A stretch of 64,000 nt of DNA, taken from the NCBI RefSeq assembly GCF_039641995.1, contig NZ_CP087714.1:1550001-1614000 (forward strand). The letters run 5' to 3'. Below are positions 28,088-34,735 of the stretch, piece by piece. Within the stretch, counting starts at the first letter, position 1. The number at the start of each line of letters is the position of its first letter. Source of the stretch: Geoglobus acetivorans (GTDB taxonomy: Archaea > Halobacteriota > Archaeoglobi > Archaeoglobales > Archaeoglobaceae). The notes beneath the pieces are model-generated. The model was not told where the DNA came from. It searched no databases and saw only the letters and a list, made by a program, of their open reading frames with translations. Position numbers and translations under genes: made by a program.

Positions 28088-28675
28088 TTATTTATCGAGC
28101 AGGTTTATAAGTTTTGCAGACAGCAGATCTGATTTGGTCCTTTCTATGGAGTTTCTGGCCACATCCAGCTTTGGTCTCAGGTTTCCAGTAAGCCTGTCGT
28201 GGAAATCGAATTCAATGAGTATGTGATAGAGTTCTTCCATGATCTCGACAACCTTCCTGATTTTTTCGTCACTCTCTCCCTTCACCATCATCGTCAGCGC
28301 AAACCTTCTCAGCTCTCCGATGCAGTCGGCCATTCCTGGAAGCAACGCCTGTGGTATGCTGACCGGAAACCTTTCGGGAATTTTCAATTCTTGAACGATG
28401 TGTGTGAATGTGTATGCCTCAACAAGCTCCTGAAGCGCATCGTGGGCAAGGTAAAACTGATCTGGGTGTTTTTCCCTGTAATTCAGCAGATCTTCGGCAA
28501 GGTAGAGGGCGTTGTTCAGATATTCCTCAGCAGCTTTTAGATCTTCCCTGTGTACGTTTGCAATCGCTTTTGAGCTGCTGAGTCTGACTTTTCTTGATTT
28601 TACTATGATTTCTTCCCTCATCTTTTCTTTTTCCTCAAGTTCACGCCTGATTTTTTCGAAAAATTCATCTCTCAA
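28088..28675 (-). CDS. Translin/Trax-family nuclease-like protein
   Basis: This 195-aa all-helical protein resembles archaeal Translin/Trax, including the A. fulgidus Trax-like protein shown to assemble into an RNase. Typical segments are RKVRLSSSKAIANVHRED at about 27-44, DALQELVEAYTF near 81-92 with acidic residues in the catalytic position, and the C-terminal NLRPKLDVARNSIERTKSDL. Eukaryotic Trax supplies the catalytic acidic residues of C3PO and trims pre-tRNA fragments. It overlaps the wyosine-synthase gene by 11 nt, so it is translationally coupled to a tRNA-modifying enzyme. Confidence 0.85.
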   Translation of the reverse strand: MRDEFFEKIRRELEEKEKMREEIIVKSRKVRLSSSKAIANVHREDLKAAEEYLNNALYLAEDLLNYREKHPDQFYLAHDALQELVEAYTFTHIVQELKIPERFPVSIPQALLPGMADCIGELRRFALTMMVKGESDEKIRKVVEIMEELYHILIEFDFHDRLTGNLRPKLDVARNSIERTKSDLLSAKLINLLDK

Positions 28676-29534
28676 GAAGAATCACCCTGCTAATCTCGCT
28701 TTCGTCCTTTATCTCATATCCGCTCAGTTTTGCGAGGCGTTCGGCAAAAGCCCTTACCTCATCGTGTTCCGGCATCGCATCCCTGCTGAGTCTCAACCTT
28801 GAATGTCCGAGATGCATGTATGCCTTTGCCTCTATGTATTCAGGCTGGGCGGCGTTTATTACATCCAGAAACTTTTCAGGTTCCATGTTTATCCCCTTTA
28901 TCAGCGTCAGCCTGATCACCGTTTTTGTGTCTTTCTCCGACATTATCTTCATCGTTTTCTCTATTCTGTCCCACAAACCGGCGTTCTGCAACCTTCTGTG
29001 GGACTCCTCGTTCCAGGCCGTAATGCTCAGATACAGCTGATAGGGACTGACAGCTTCAACAGCATCCGGGTTTGTTCCGTTTGTAACGAGAAACGTCGTG
29101 AACCCGTTTTTGTTGTAAATTTCCACGAGTTCCGCAATTTTCGGGTATATAGTCGGCTCACCAATCAGACTGATTGCAACCTGGTTTGGTTCGTAAGCCT
29201 CTCTGAGCTTTTTTTTATTCACGCCCTCGGTACCGTGAAAACCGCTCAGAAGCCTTTGCTGGGCTTTAATCGATTCTTCGAAAATAAATTCAGGCTCATC
29301 CCAGCTTTCGAATGGAGGCATCAGGTTGAGGGGCCTCCAGCAGTGGATGCACGAGAAGTTGCATATCAGTGCAGGAGACATCTGCAAACATCTGTGGCTT
29401 GCTATTCCGTAAAATTTCTGCTTGTAACAGTAACCCTGATCTTTCAGGGATTTTTTGAGCCACAGGCAAGTTTTCACCGCAGAGTGCTTCCCCACGATCT
29501 GGTAACCCTTCAGCTCTTCTAAGCTTTTCACCAT
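28665..29534 (-). CDS. taw1: 4-demethylwyosine synthase (TYW1/Taw1)
   Basis: This radical-SAM enzyme condenses pyruvate carbons onto m1G37 of tRNA-Phe to make 4-demethylwyosine. The 289-aa protein has both clusters: Cys58/Cys62/Cys65 in CNFSCIHCW for SAM, and Cys23/Cys36/Cys49 for the second cluster, with the 13-residue spacing known from Methanocaldococcus Tyw1 (26/39/52). SLIGEPTIYP and FLVTNGTNPD complete the core. It lacks the flavodoxin domain of eukaryotic TYW1, as is normal for archaea. It is the first gene of a pair with the Trax-like gene. Confidence 0.93.
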   Translation of the reverse strand: MVKSLEELKGYQIVGKHSAVKTCLWLKKSLKDQGYCYKQKFYGIASHRCLQMSPALICNFSCIHCWRPLNLMPPFESWDEPEFIFEESIKAQQRLLSGFHGTEGVNKKKLREAYEPNQVAISLIGEPTIYPKIAELVEIYNKNGFTTFLVTNGTNPDAVEAVSPYQLYLSITAWNEESHRRLQNAGLWDRIEKTMKIMSEKDTKTVIRLTLIKGINMEPEKFLDVINAAQPEYIEAKAYMHLGHSRLRLSRDAMPEHDEVRAFAERLAKLSGYEIKDESEISRVILLER

Positions 29535-29557
29535 TCGTCTTCACTAATTTAGTGGGG

Positions 29558-29872
29558 TTAAAATAATTTGCTTACCGAGAGTATTGTGAAATGGATGATG
29601 ACTCCCAGCATTATTGAAATGCCAGCGTTTTTTGTTCTGGAATACACAAGCGCTATGAAAATCAGAGCGATGGTATTGGTCAGGTATTTGCCCACGTCCG
29701 GCTCTGTGCTGAAAAAGGAGGTTACAAACAGTGCAGAGATTATTGCCGCTGAAGAGCTTGACAGATATTTTTCAGCTGACTCAATATTGATCCGATCTGA
29801 CAGATAGAATGGCAGGACTCTCGCAAGATATGTCCCCAAAGCCACTGCAAGAATTGCGATCAGCCTCTCCAT
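29558..29872 (-). CDS. azlD: AzlD-family branched-chain amino acid exporter subunit
   Basis: The 104-aa protein has three to four hydrophobic helices and the AzlD pattern (LGTYLARVLPFYLSDR at about 12-27, then SSSAAIISALFVTSFF). With AzlC it forms a branched-chain amino acid or small-substrate exporter. The frame is open far upstream, but the ATG at 29872, 13 nt inside azlC, gives the normal family length and N-terminus. Confidence 0.85.
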   Translation of the reverse strand: MERLIAILAVALGTYLARVLPFYLSDRINIESAEKYLSSSSAAIISALFVTSFFSTEPDVGKYLTNTIALIFIALVYSRTKNAGISIMLGVIIHFTILSVSKLF

Positions 29873-30504
29873 TTCAACACCTCTCCCGCTTTTGCTGTCA
29901 GCAGCGGTGTCAGAATTCCTGCCCCTATAACTGCCAGAGATGAAAGTCCTGAAAAAAGGAAAATTGCTGAAATGATCCCGCCCACCATAACGGAAACCCG
30001 GTGTCTTCTGATGCTGGGGAGAAGAAGAACGAAGAATAGTGCGGTTATCGAGAACACGAGTGATGGATAAAGGGGAGTGGATATCAGAAGGTTGCCGAAG
30101 TATATGCCAGCCAGTGTTCCAAAAACCCATGCCGAGTATGCGCCGATTTCCAGACCGTGTATGAACTTCTCCGTTGCTTTTGTTGACACAGTGGTGGCGA
30201 AAACCTCGTCTGTTAGCCCGAAAGCAGTGAGGTAGGGTTTTCCTGTTTTCACTGTTCTATGCACGATAGTGCTGTAAACGAGGTGCCTCAGGTTGAGAAA
30301 CACCGGCACTATAACTGATTCCGGGAATGTGGCTGCAGAAATGAGGGCAAACTGGCTGGCTCCGGCAAAAATCAGTAATGAACACAGAAAGGTTTCGAGT
30401 TCTGTAAATCCTGCTGTTCTGGCAAGAACACCGAATGTAACCGAGACCGGAAAGTAGCCGAGGATAATTGGTGTGCTGAATGCAAGCCCTTTTCTGAAAT
30501 CCAT
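29860..30504 (-). CDS. azlC: AzlC-family branched-chain amino acid exporter subunit
   Basis: The 214-aa membrane protein has the AzlC hallmarks GYFPVSVTFGVLARTAGF at about 17-34, FAGASQFALISA at about 46-57 and LNLRHLVYSTIVHRTV at about 71-86, with five or six membrane helices. It is translationally coupled to azlD and lies 45 nt beyond the 3' end of the SRP RNA gene on the same strand. Confidence 0.88.
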   Translation of the reverse strand: MDFRKGLAFSTPIILGYFPVSVTFGVLARTAGFTELETFLCSLLIFAGASQFALISAATFPESVIVPVFLNLRHLVYSTIVHRTVKTGKPYLTAFGLTDEVFATTVSTKATEKFIHGLEIGAYSAWVFGTLAGIYFGNLLISTPLYPSLVFSITALFFVLLLPSIRRHRVSVMVGGIISAIFLFSGLSSLAVIGAGILTPLLTAKAGEVLKWRG

Positions 30505-30548
30505 ACGGTTGGATGGGCTGTGGATTAATAAATATTAATGGAATGAGA

Positions 30549-30860
30549 GGTGGGCGCGCCTCCGGTCGACCCTTCTGGCTGGAGGGTTATTTTCGCCCCT
30601 CCCCTCCTCTCCGCACCCCCAGGAGCGCCGAACGTCCGGAGTTAGCCTGCTCCCTTCCGGGCCTGAGCCGGTTCCTCCGGCAAACATGGCGGACATCCCC
30701 TCCGGGAAGCCCAACCATGACCGCCGGCCCCCTGGGACGGAGACTCTGCAGGGCGGGGCGACTTTACCCCCCAGCCTTCCAGGCCTTCCGTCGGCTTCGG
30801 CCCCCGCGTAACGGCGGTTTCGGGTTACAGGGGACGCCGAACCCCCCGGCCTAGCCCACC
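30549..30860 (-). ncRNA. ffs: Signal recognition particle 7S RNA
   Basis: A GC-rich island of about 312 nt stands out from its AT-rich flanks. On the minus strand its ends pair (GGUGGGC at the 5' end with GCCCACC at the 3' end), as helix 5 of archaeal SRP RNA does. The helix 8 signature CUCAGGCCCGGAAGGGAGCA, with the GGAA tetraloop and the asymmetric loop that binds SRP54, is at 30646-30667. A TATA box lies 26 nt upstream. The length is normal for archaeal 7S RNA with SRP19-binding helix 6. The ends are set by the terminal pairing and may be off by a few bases. Confidence 0.95.
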
Positions 30861-30882
30861 GTATTAATGTATGCTGTCAGGG

Positions 30883-30889
30883 TATAAAA
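30883..30889 (-). promoter_or_regulatory. TATA box of the SRP RNA gene
   Basis: TTTTATA on the minus strand is centred 26 nt from the predicted 5' end of the 7S RNA, supporting that end. Confidence 0.65.
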
Positions 30890-30902
30890 CATTAATCAAT
30901 GA

Positions 30903-31193
30903 TCACCCTCTTGAAAGGATGAGTTCGGTCAGAACCCTCCCCTCTTCGGTCAGGTAAATTCTGTCTTCACGAAATTCTATGCAGCTGCCCTTTGTCAGAA
31001 TGTCCAGGTGGTATTTCAGGAGTTTTTCCTCCACTCCGAGTTTATCAGCAAGCTCGTGGGCACGTCTGCTCCCGCCATAAAGTTCTGTCAGAATCTTCCT
31101 TCTTATCGGGTTGTTTATTGCCATTTTGAATCTTCTTCTCAATTCTTCAGCCTTTTCGGGGTCTTCCGATTTCGTCCACTCTTCAAACTTCAC
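30903..31193 (-). CDS. ArsR-like winged-helix regulator
   Basis: The 96-aa protein has a winged-helix core: NNPIRRKILTELYGGSRRAHELADKLGVEEKLLKYHLDIL at about 27-66, then a wing (GSCIEFREDRIYLTEEGR). The recognition-helix motif KLLKYHLDIL is typical of archaeal ArsR/HTH_20 proteins. It has no cysteine cluster. Its target is not known; it is divergent from the KaiC-like gene, whose promoter region (31194-31286) it borders. Confidence 0.8.
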   Translation of the reverse strand: MKFEEWTKSEDPEKAEELRRRFKMAINNPIRRKILTELYGGSRRAHELADKLGVEEKLLKYHLDILTKGSCIEFREDRIYLTEEGRVLTELILSRG

Positions 31194-31286
31194 GGATATA
31201 CTTTGTTTTTTATCATTCTAATCTTTTCCCCTAACATCTTAGTATGATACAAAATTTTTTATACTCAATACTGCATAATATTAACC

Positions 31287-32135
31287 GTGGCGAGATATTA
31301 TGAATTGAAGGAACTGGAGACAAAGGCTCCAAAGCTCTTCGGGATTCCGACAGGGACGAAACTCGATGACATGTTTTACAGGATTGAGAGGGAGGGAGAC
31401 AGGTACATTAAGAAACCTCTCGGAGGGATACCCCACCTTGCCGTTATGAACATCACCGGTGTACCCGATACAGGCAAGAGTGTGTTTGCAGAACAGTTTG
31501 CAGTAACTCAGGCTAACAGCGGCTACAGGGTTCTATTTGTCACTGTCGAAAGTCCGGCCAATTTTCTCTACACTGCCCTGAAACAGAAGGCCGAGGCGAT
31601 GGGTGCTGATTTCTCCAGGGTGGAGGAGAACATTGTTGTTATTGATGCTGCCGAAAGCGACGAACTCCGGGAAAATGTAAGAGCCCTCATAGATACGATG
31701 GCGTATGCCATCAGGGAGAAAAAAACGTCGAATGTTATTATTGACAGCATTACCGGCCTGTATGAACATAAAGAGGTGATGGCGAGGCAGATTGTGCGTC
31801 AGGTTTTCAACTTCCTCAAAAAGTTCAGGCAGACGGGTATTCTGGTCTCGCAGAAGAGAAGTGCTCAGGCAAGTGAAAGTGCTGAGGCAGCAGGAGGTCT
31901 GGCAGTTGCGCACATCGTCGATGGCACGATAGTTCTTGACAAGAAACTCATCGAGACGAGATGGGATGTCAATCTCTACGGTTTGCCTCTTGGAGAGGTT
32001 CTGAGAACTTTGAGGATCGATGGTTGCAGATTGACTGCCCACGACAGCAAGACGTGGGTTTTTGAAATCACCGATACCGGACTGGTGGACATCATTTCCC
32101 CTCTAAGCGATTACGTAGAATCGAAAATAAGGTGA
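31287..32135 (+). CDS. Single-domain KaiC-like ATPase (AF_0351 type)
   Basis: The 282-aa protein has one RecA/KaiC domain: Walker A GVPDTGKS at residues 58-65, FVTVESPANF at the catalytic-glutamate position, Walker B NVIIDSITGLYE, then GILVSQKR. It lacks the second KaiC domain and the autophosphorylation tail. The next gene encodes the KaiC-proximal domain protein, so it fits the narrow archaeal family named after AF_0351 whose members occur with that partner. The start is GTG, about 28 nt after a TTTTTTATACT box, hence leaderless. The role is unknown; regulation or signalling is likely. Confidence 0.8.
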   Translation: MARYYELKELETKAPKLFGIPTGTKLDDMFYRIEREGDRYIKKPLGGIPHLAVMNITGVPDTGKSVFAEQFAVTQANSGYRVLFVTVESPANFLYTALKQKAEAMGADFSRVEENIVVIDAAESDELRENVRALIDTMAYAIREKKTSNVIIDSITGLYEHKEVMARQIVRQVFNFLKKFRQTGILVSQKRSAQASESAEAAGGLAVAHIVDGTIVLDKKLIETRWDVNLYGLPLGEVLRTLRIDGCRLTAHDSKTWVFEITDTGLVDIISPLSDYVESKIR

Positions 32136-32163
32136 AGAACTGTCGGGGGGAGGTGGTGGGGTT

Positions 32164-32781
32164 ATGGAGATTATTGCAAGGCCAAAGGGTGGAGATGTGG
32201 ACAGGATGGCAGAAAAGGTCTTCATGAAGAGCATAGAGATTCTCGGAGGGCTGAAAAAGCTCGTTGAATACCGGAATCTTACCTGGCTGCCTTCACTGGC
32301 CGAGGCGGCTTACGTTATTGTTCTCAGGAATGAGGCTCTCAAAACCTATTCCGAGATTGCGAGGGAGCTCGGGATCACTGAGGCAACCGCAAAGAACATA
32401 GCAACTGCCGATGATGTGAAGGTTCTGGACTATATCAGAGGGGGGCTTGAGGAAAGGCCTAAAGAACACATGGCGGGAGGCATCGCAAAGCTTGCATACA
32501 GAGCTTTGAAGGAATCTGGAGAACTGGATCTGGATGAAGTTTCGCTGAACGATGAGATGACAGAAATTCTGGAGATTGCGTGGGCGGTTCAGGTACTTTC
32601 TAAGATAAAGGGCCTCGATTTCCCTGCTGGGAAGGAGCAGCTTGCCGAAAGGCTTGCAGGGATACTTGTGAAGGAAAAGGGCAGAGAGTACAGGATCGAG
32701 GAGCTGCTTGACAGAATTGATTATCCTGTGAAGAGTCCTTCAGAGCTTTTACATAAGCTGAAAATGGCAGCATCCGCATGA
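32164..32781 (+). CDS. KaiC-proximal HTH regulatory-domain protein
   Basis: This 205-aa helical protein includes an HTH at about residues 60-82 (TYSEIARELGITEATAKNIAT) within the domain described as the putative regulatory domain found next to archaeal KaiC-like genes. It starts 28 nt after the KaiC-like gene, preceded by a GGGGGAGGTGGTGG run that serves as a Shine-Dalgarno sequence. The C-terminal 80 residues are acidic and helical. It may bind DNA under control of the ATPase; this is inference from context. Confidence 0.75.
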   Translation: MEIIARPKGGDVDRMAEKVFMKSIEILGGLKKLVEYRNLTWLPSLAEAAYVIVLRNEALKTYSEIARELGITEATAKNIATADDVKVLDYIRGGLEERPKEHMAGGIAKLAYRALKESGELDLDEVSLNDEMTEILEIAWAVQVLSKIKGLDFPAGKEQLAERLAGILVKEKGREYRIEELLDRIDYPVKSPSELLHKLKMAASA

Positions 32782-32840
32782 TTTGTCATTATCAAAGATG
32801 TGCGCTTGTATTTCTCTGAATTCTGACATTCAATTTTTTT

Positions 32841-32859
32841 GGCTGAGATGTTCTCAGCC
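32841..32859. terminator. Perfect 8-bp hairpin after a T-run, end of the KaiC unit
   Basis: GGCTGAGA-TGT-TCTCAGCC is a perfect stem of 8 bp. It directly follows CAATTTTTTT (32831-32840), the kind of T-run where archaeal transcription ends. A weaker GACCC/GGGTC stem follows at 32864-32883. The T-run may end the KaiC operon transcript; the hairpin may instead mark a regulatory site ahead of the cdrS promoter. Confidence 0.4.
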
Positions 32860-32908
32860 ACCCGACCCGGCATATTCTGGGTCTTATCTCATTATGATAA
32901 TAGAAACA

Positions 32909-32916
32909 TTTTTATA
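32909..32916 (+). promoter_or_regulatory. TATA box of cdrS-ftsZ
   Basis: TTTTTATA is centred near 32913, predicting transcription start at about 32938-32940 and a leader of about 108 nt before cdrS, far longer than elsewhere in this window. Confidence 0.55.
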
Positions 32917-32939
32917 GGTGGACATCAATAGTACATTGT

Positions 32940-33047
32940 CCGACAAATGGGGACTAATGTTGCATCTTTGTCACCCATTGGGTGGCGGCGGTCTCCGGCG
33001 GGAGGACTGTGGTCCTCCCCAATTTCACCTGTAAGGGGCGAAGAGTG
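32940..33047 (+). promoter_or_regulatory. GC-rich structured 5' leader of cdrS-ftsZ
   Basis: The leader is GC-rich compared with the flanks and holds two strong stems: a 7-bp stem with ATT loop at 32970-32986 (GTCACCC/GGGTGGC, one G-U), and an 8-bp stem with TGTG loop at 33000-33019 (GGGAGGAC/GTCCTCCC). A GGCGGTCTCCGGCG linker joins them. The frame through part of this stretch is open in phase with cdrS, but the residues look unlike protein. It may be a cis-regulatory RNA or an independent small RNA; I recognise no known riboswitch class. Confidence 0.5.
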
Positions 33048-33236
33048 ATGAGAAAAATATCTATCCGTGTCACGGACCAGCAGTACGAATTTATCGAACA
33101 GCTTGTTGCAAGTGGTGATTACGCTAATACGAGTGAAGTTATCAGAGAAGCTCTCAGGCTTTTTATGAATGTTAAGCGGAAAGAAATGAAGGAAGTTTTT
33201 GGTGACGAAATTAGGTGGAGAGGGGAGAATGTATGA
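33048..33236 (+). CDS. cdrS: CdrS-like ribbon-helix-helix regulator of cell division
   Basis: The 62-aa product starts [19 protein letters not shown] and has the compact ribbon-helix-helix pattern (beta strand, helix, then [14 protein letters not shown] as second helix), ending in a charged tail. In haloarchaea a short RHH protein, CdrS, is encoded directly upstream of ftsZ2 and controls division genes; here the stop overlaps the ftsZ ATG by 4 nt, the same arrangement. I start at the ATG at 33048 because upstream in-frame codons lie in the structured leader. Confidence 0.8.
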   Translation: MRKISIRVTDQQYEFIEQLVASGDYANTSEVIREALRLFMNVKRKEMKEVFGDEIRWRGENV

Positions 33237-34390
33237 AGTCGTTTATTAGAGATGCTCAGGAATATTATAGAAGGGAAATGGAAAGCAAGAGACAGAACTT
33301 CTCGATTGAGGAGTTTGGAACACCAAACATAGTTGTTGTGGGCTGTGGTGGAAGTGGAAACAACACCGTGAACAGGTTGAAGAATATAGGCGTGGATGGA
33401 GTTACGACAATTGCAATCAATACTGACAGACAGCATCTTGAGATGATAAAGGCGGATAAAAAGATCCTGATTGGAAGAAGCCTCACGAAGGGTCTCGGAG
33501 CAGGAGGATATCCTGAAATCGGAAGGAAAGCAGCGGAACTTGCGAGGGGCGTGCTTGAGGATCTGCTAAGAGATGCGCATCTCGTTTTCGTCTGTGCAGG
33601 CCTTGGCGGTGGAACCGGAACTGGCTCCGCTCCGGTCGTTGCAGAGATTGCAAAGAAGCAGGGTGCGATAGTTATCGGAATGGTTCAGATGCCGTTCAGC
33701 GTTGAAAGGGCAAGAATAGAAAAAGCAAGAGAGGGACTCGAGGAGCTGAAGAAGCACACTGACACGGTCATTGTGCTGGATAATAACAAGCTCCTTGAGT
33801 ATGTTCCAAACCTGCCCATAGAACAGGCTTTCAGCGTTATGGACCAGATCGTTGCTGAGACGATAAAGGGCATTGTTGATACAATTACCAAACCGTCCCT
33901 GATGAACATCGACTATGCTGATGTCAGGGCAATCATGGGGCATGGCGGTGTGGCAGTGATGCTTGTTGGTGAAGCAAAGTCCCAGAACAAGGCTCAGGAA
34001 GTCGTCAGAGACTGCCTGTCTCATCCGCTTCTCGAGGTCGACTACAGGGGTGCGACGGGTGCACTGATCCACATAACCGGTGGACCCGATCTCTCGATAA
34101 AGGAGGCAGAGGAGATAGTCAGGGACCTTACATTCGAGATTTCAGACAGTGCAATGGTCATCTGGGGTGCGAGGATTGACAGGGAATTCGAGGGTATCGT
34201 CAGGGTTACTGCGATAATGACAGGGGTGAACCCTGAAAAAGCTTTTGCAGCCAAGGAGGAGGAATTCGCACATTTTTCCGGAAACGGTAGGAAGAAGAGC
34301 AGCGGATATGTTAAATCCCACAGCACCTCTGAACCGCACCCGGTCCCGTCAATGGTTGCAAAGAACTTTGGTGGTATCGACGTTCTTTAA
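33233..34390 (+). CDS. ftsZ2: Cell division GTPase FtsZ (FtsZ2-like)
   Basis: FtsZ polymerises into the division ring. The 385-aa protein has [15 protein letters not shown] at about 32-46, the tubulin/FtsZ signature [17 protein letters not shown] at about 124-140 and the T7 loop [15 protein letters not shown]. The N-terminal tail ([17 protein letters not shown]) and [14 protein letters not shown] resemble haloarchaeal FtsZ2 more than FtsZ1, and the cdrS partner agrees. A disordered linker ends in a short conserved-looking tail (KNFGGIDVL) that may bind a membrane partner such as SepF. No second ftsZ is in the window. Confidence 0.93.
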   Translation: MKSFIRDAQEYYRREMESKRQNFSIEEFGTPNIVVVGCGGSGNNTVNRLKNIGVDGVTTIAINTDRQHLEMIKADKKILIGRSLTKGLGAGGYPEIGRKAAELARGVLEDLLRDAHLVFVCAGLGGGTGTGSAPVVAEIAKKQGAIVIGMVQMPFSVERARIEKAREGLEELKKHTDTVIVLDNNKLLEYVPNLPIEQAFSVMDQIVAETIKGIVDTITKPSLMNIDYADVRAIMGHGGVAVMLVGEAKSQNKAQEVVRDCLSHPLLEVDYRGATGALIHITGGPDLSIKEAEEIVRDLTFEISDSAMVIWGARIDREFEGIVRVTAIMTGVNPEKAFAAKEEEFAHFSGNGRKKSSGYVKSHSTSEPHPVPSMVAKNFGGIDVL

Positions 34391-34444
34391 TCTTTCCATA
34401 AACAATTTTTAAAATTTTTATTCCGGTTTTGTCCATTTTTCTTT

Positions 34445-34735
34445 ATGATCGCTGAAATATCTGTTGTGCCGGTGGGTGCTGGGGAGTCTGTCAGCCGGTA
34501 TGTTGCTGAGGTCTTAAAGGTTATCCGCAGCAGGAATCTGAAATATGAACTCTCTTCGATGGGGACTTCTGTAGAGCTGGATAACTATCTCGAACTTGGG
34601 GAACTCCTGCAGGAAATAGATGACAGACTGGTGGAGATGGGTGTCGGGAGGGTTTACATGGTGGTAAAGATAGACAGCAGGGTGAAGGGGGGCAGTATAG
34701 AGCAGAAAAAAGAATCCGTAATGGAAAAGCTATGA
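34445..34735 (+). CDS. MTH1187/YkoF-type thiamine-binding family protein
   Basis: The 96-aa protein matches the DUF77/MTH1187 family: MIAEISVVPVG at the start, SRYVAEVLKVIRSRNLKYELSSMGTSVE (about 20-47) and GVGRVYMVVKIDSR. These ferredoxin-like proteins bind thiamine or a related small molecule in structural studies, but the cellular role is unclear. It overlaps the convergent reverse gyrase gene by 6 nt and follows ftsZ2 with a 54-nt gap containing a TTTTTAAAATTTTTATT run, so it probably has its own promoter. Confidence 0.88.
   Translation: MIAEISVVPVGAGESVSRYVAEVLKVIRSRNLKYELSSMGTSVELDNYLELGELLQEIDDRLVEMGVGRVYMVVKIDSRVKGGSIEQKKESVMEKL

Noticed and set aside
30513-30854. 113-codon plus-strand frame
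   Set aside because: It lies entirely on the complement of the SRP RNA gene; its Pro/Arg-rich content is the result of high GC, and it has no family match.
32982-33047. N-terminal extension of CdrS in the same open frame
   Set aside because: The bases form the strong leader hairpins, and the 22 extra residues are not RHH-like. The ATG at 33048 gives the family's normal length.
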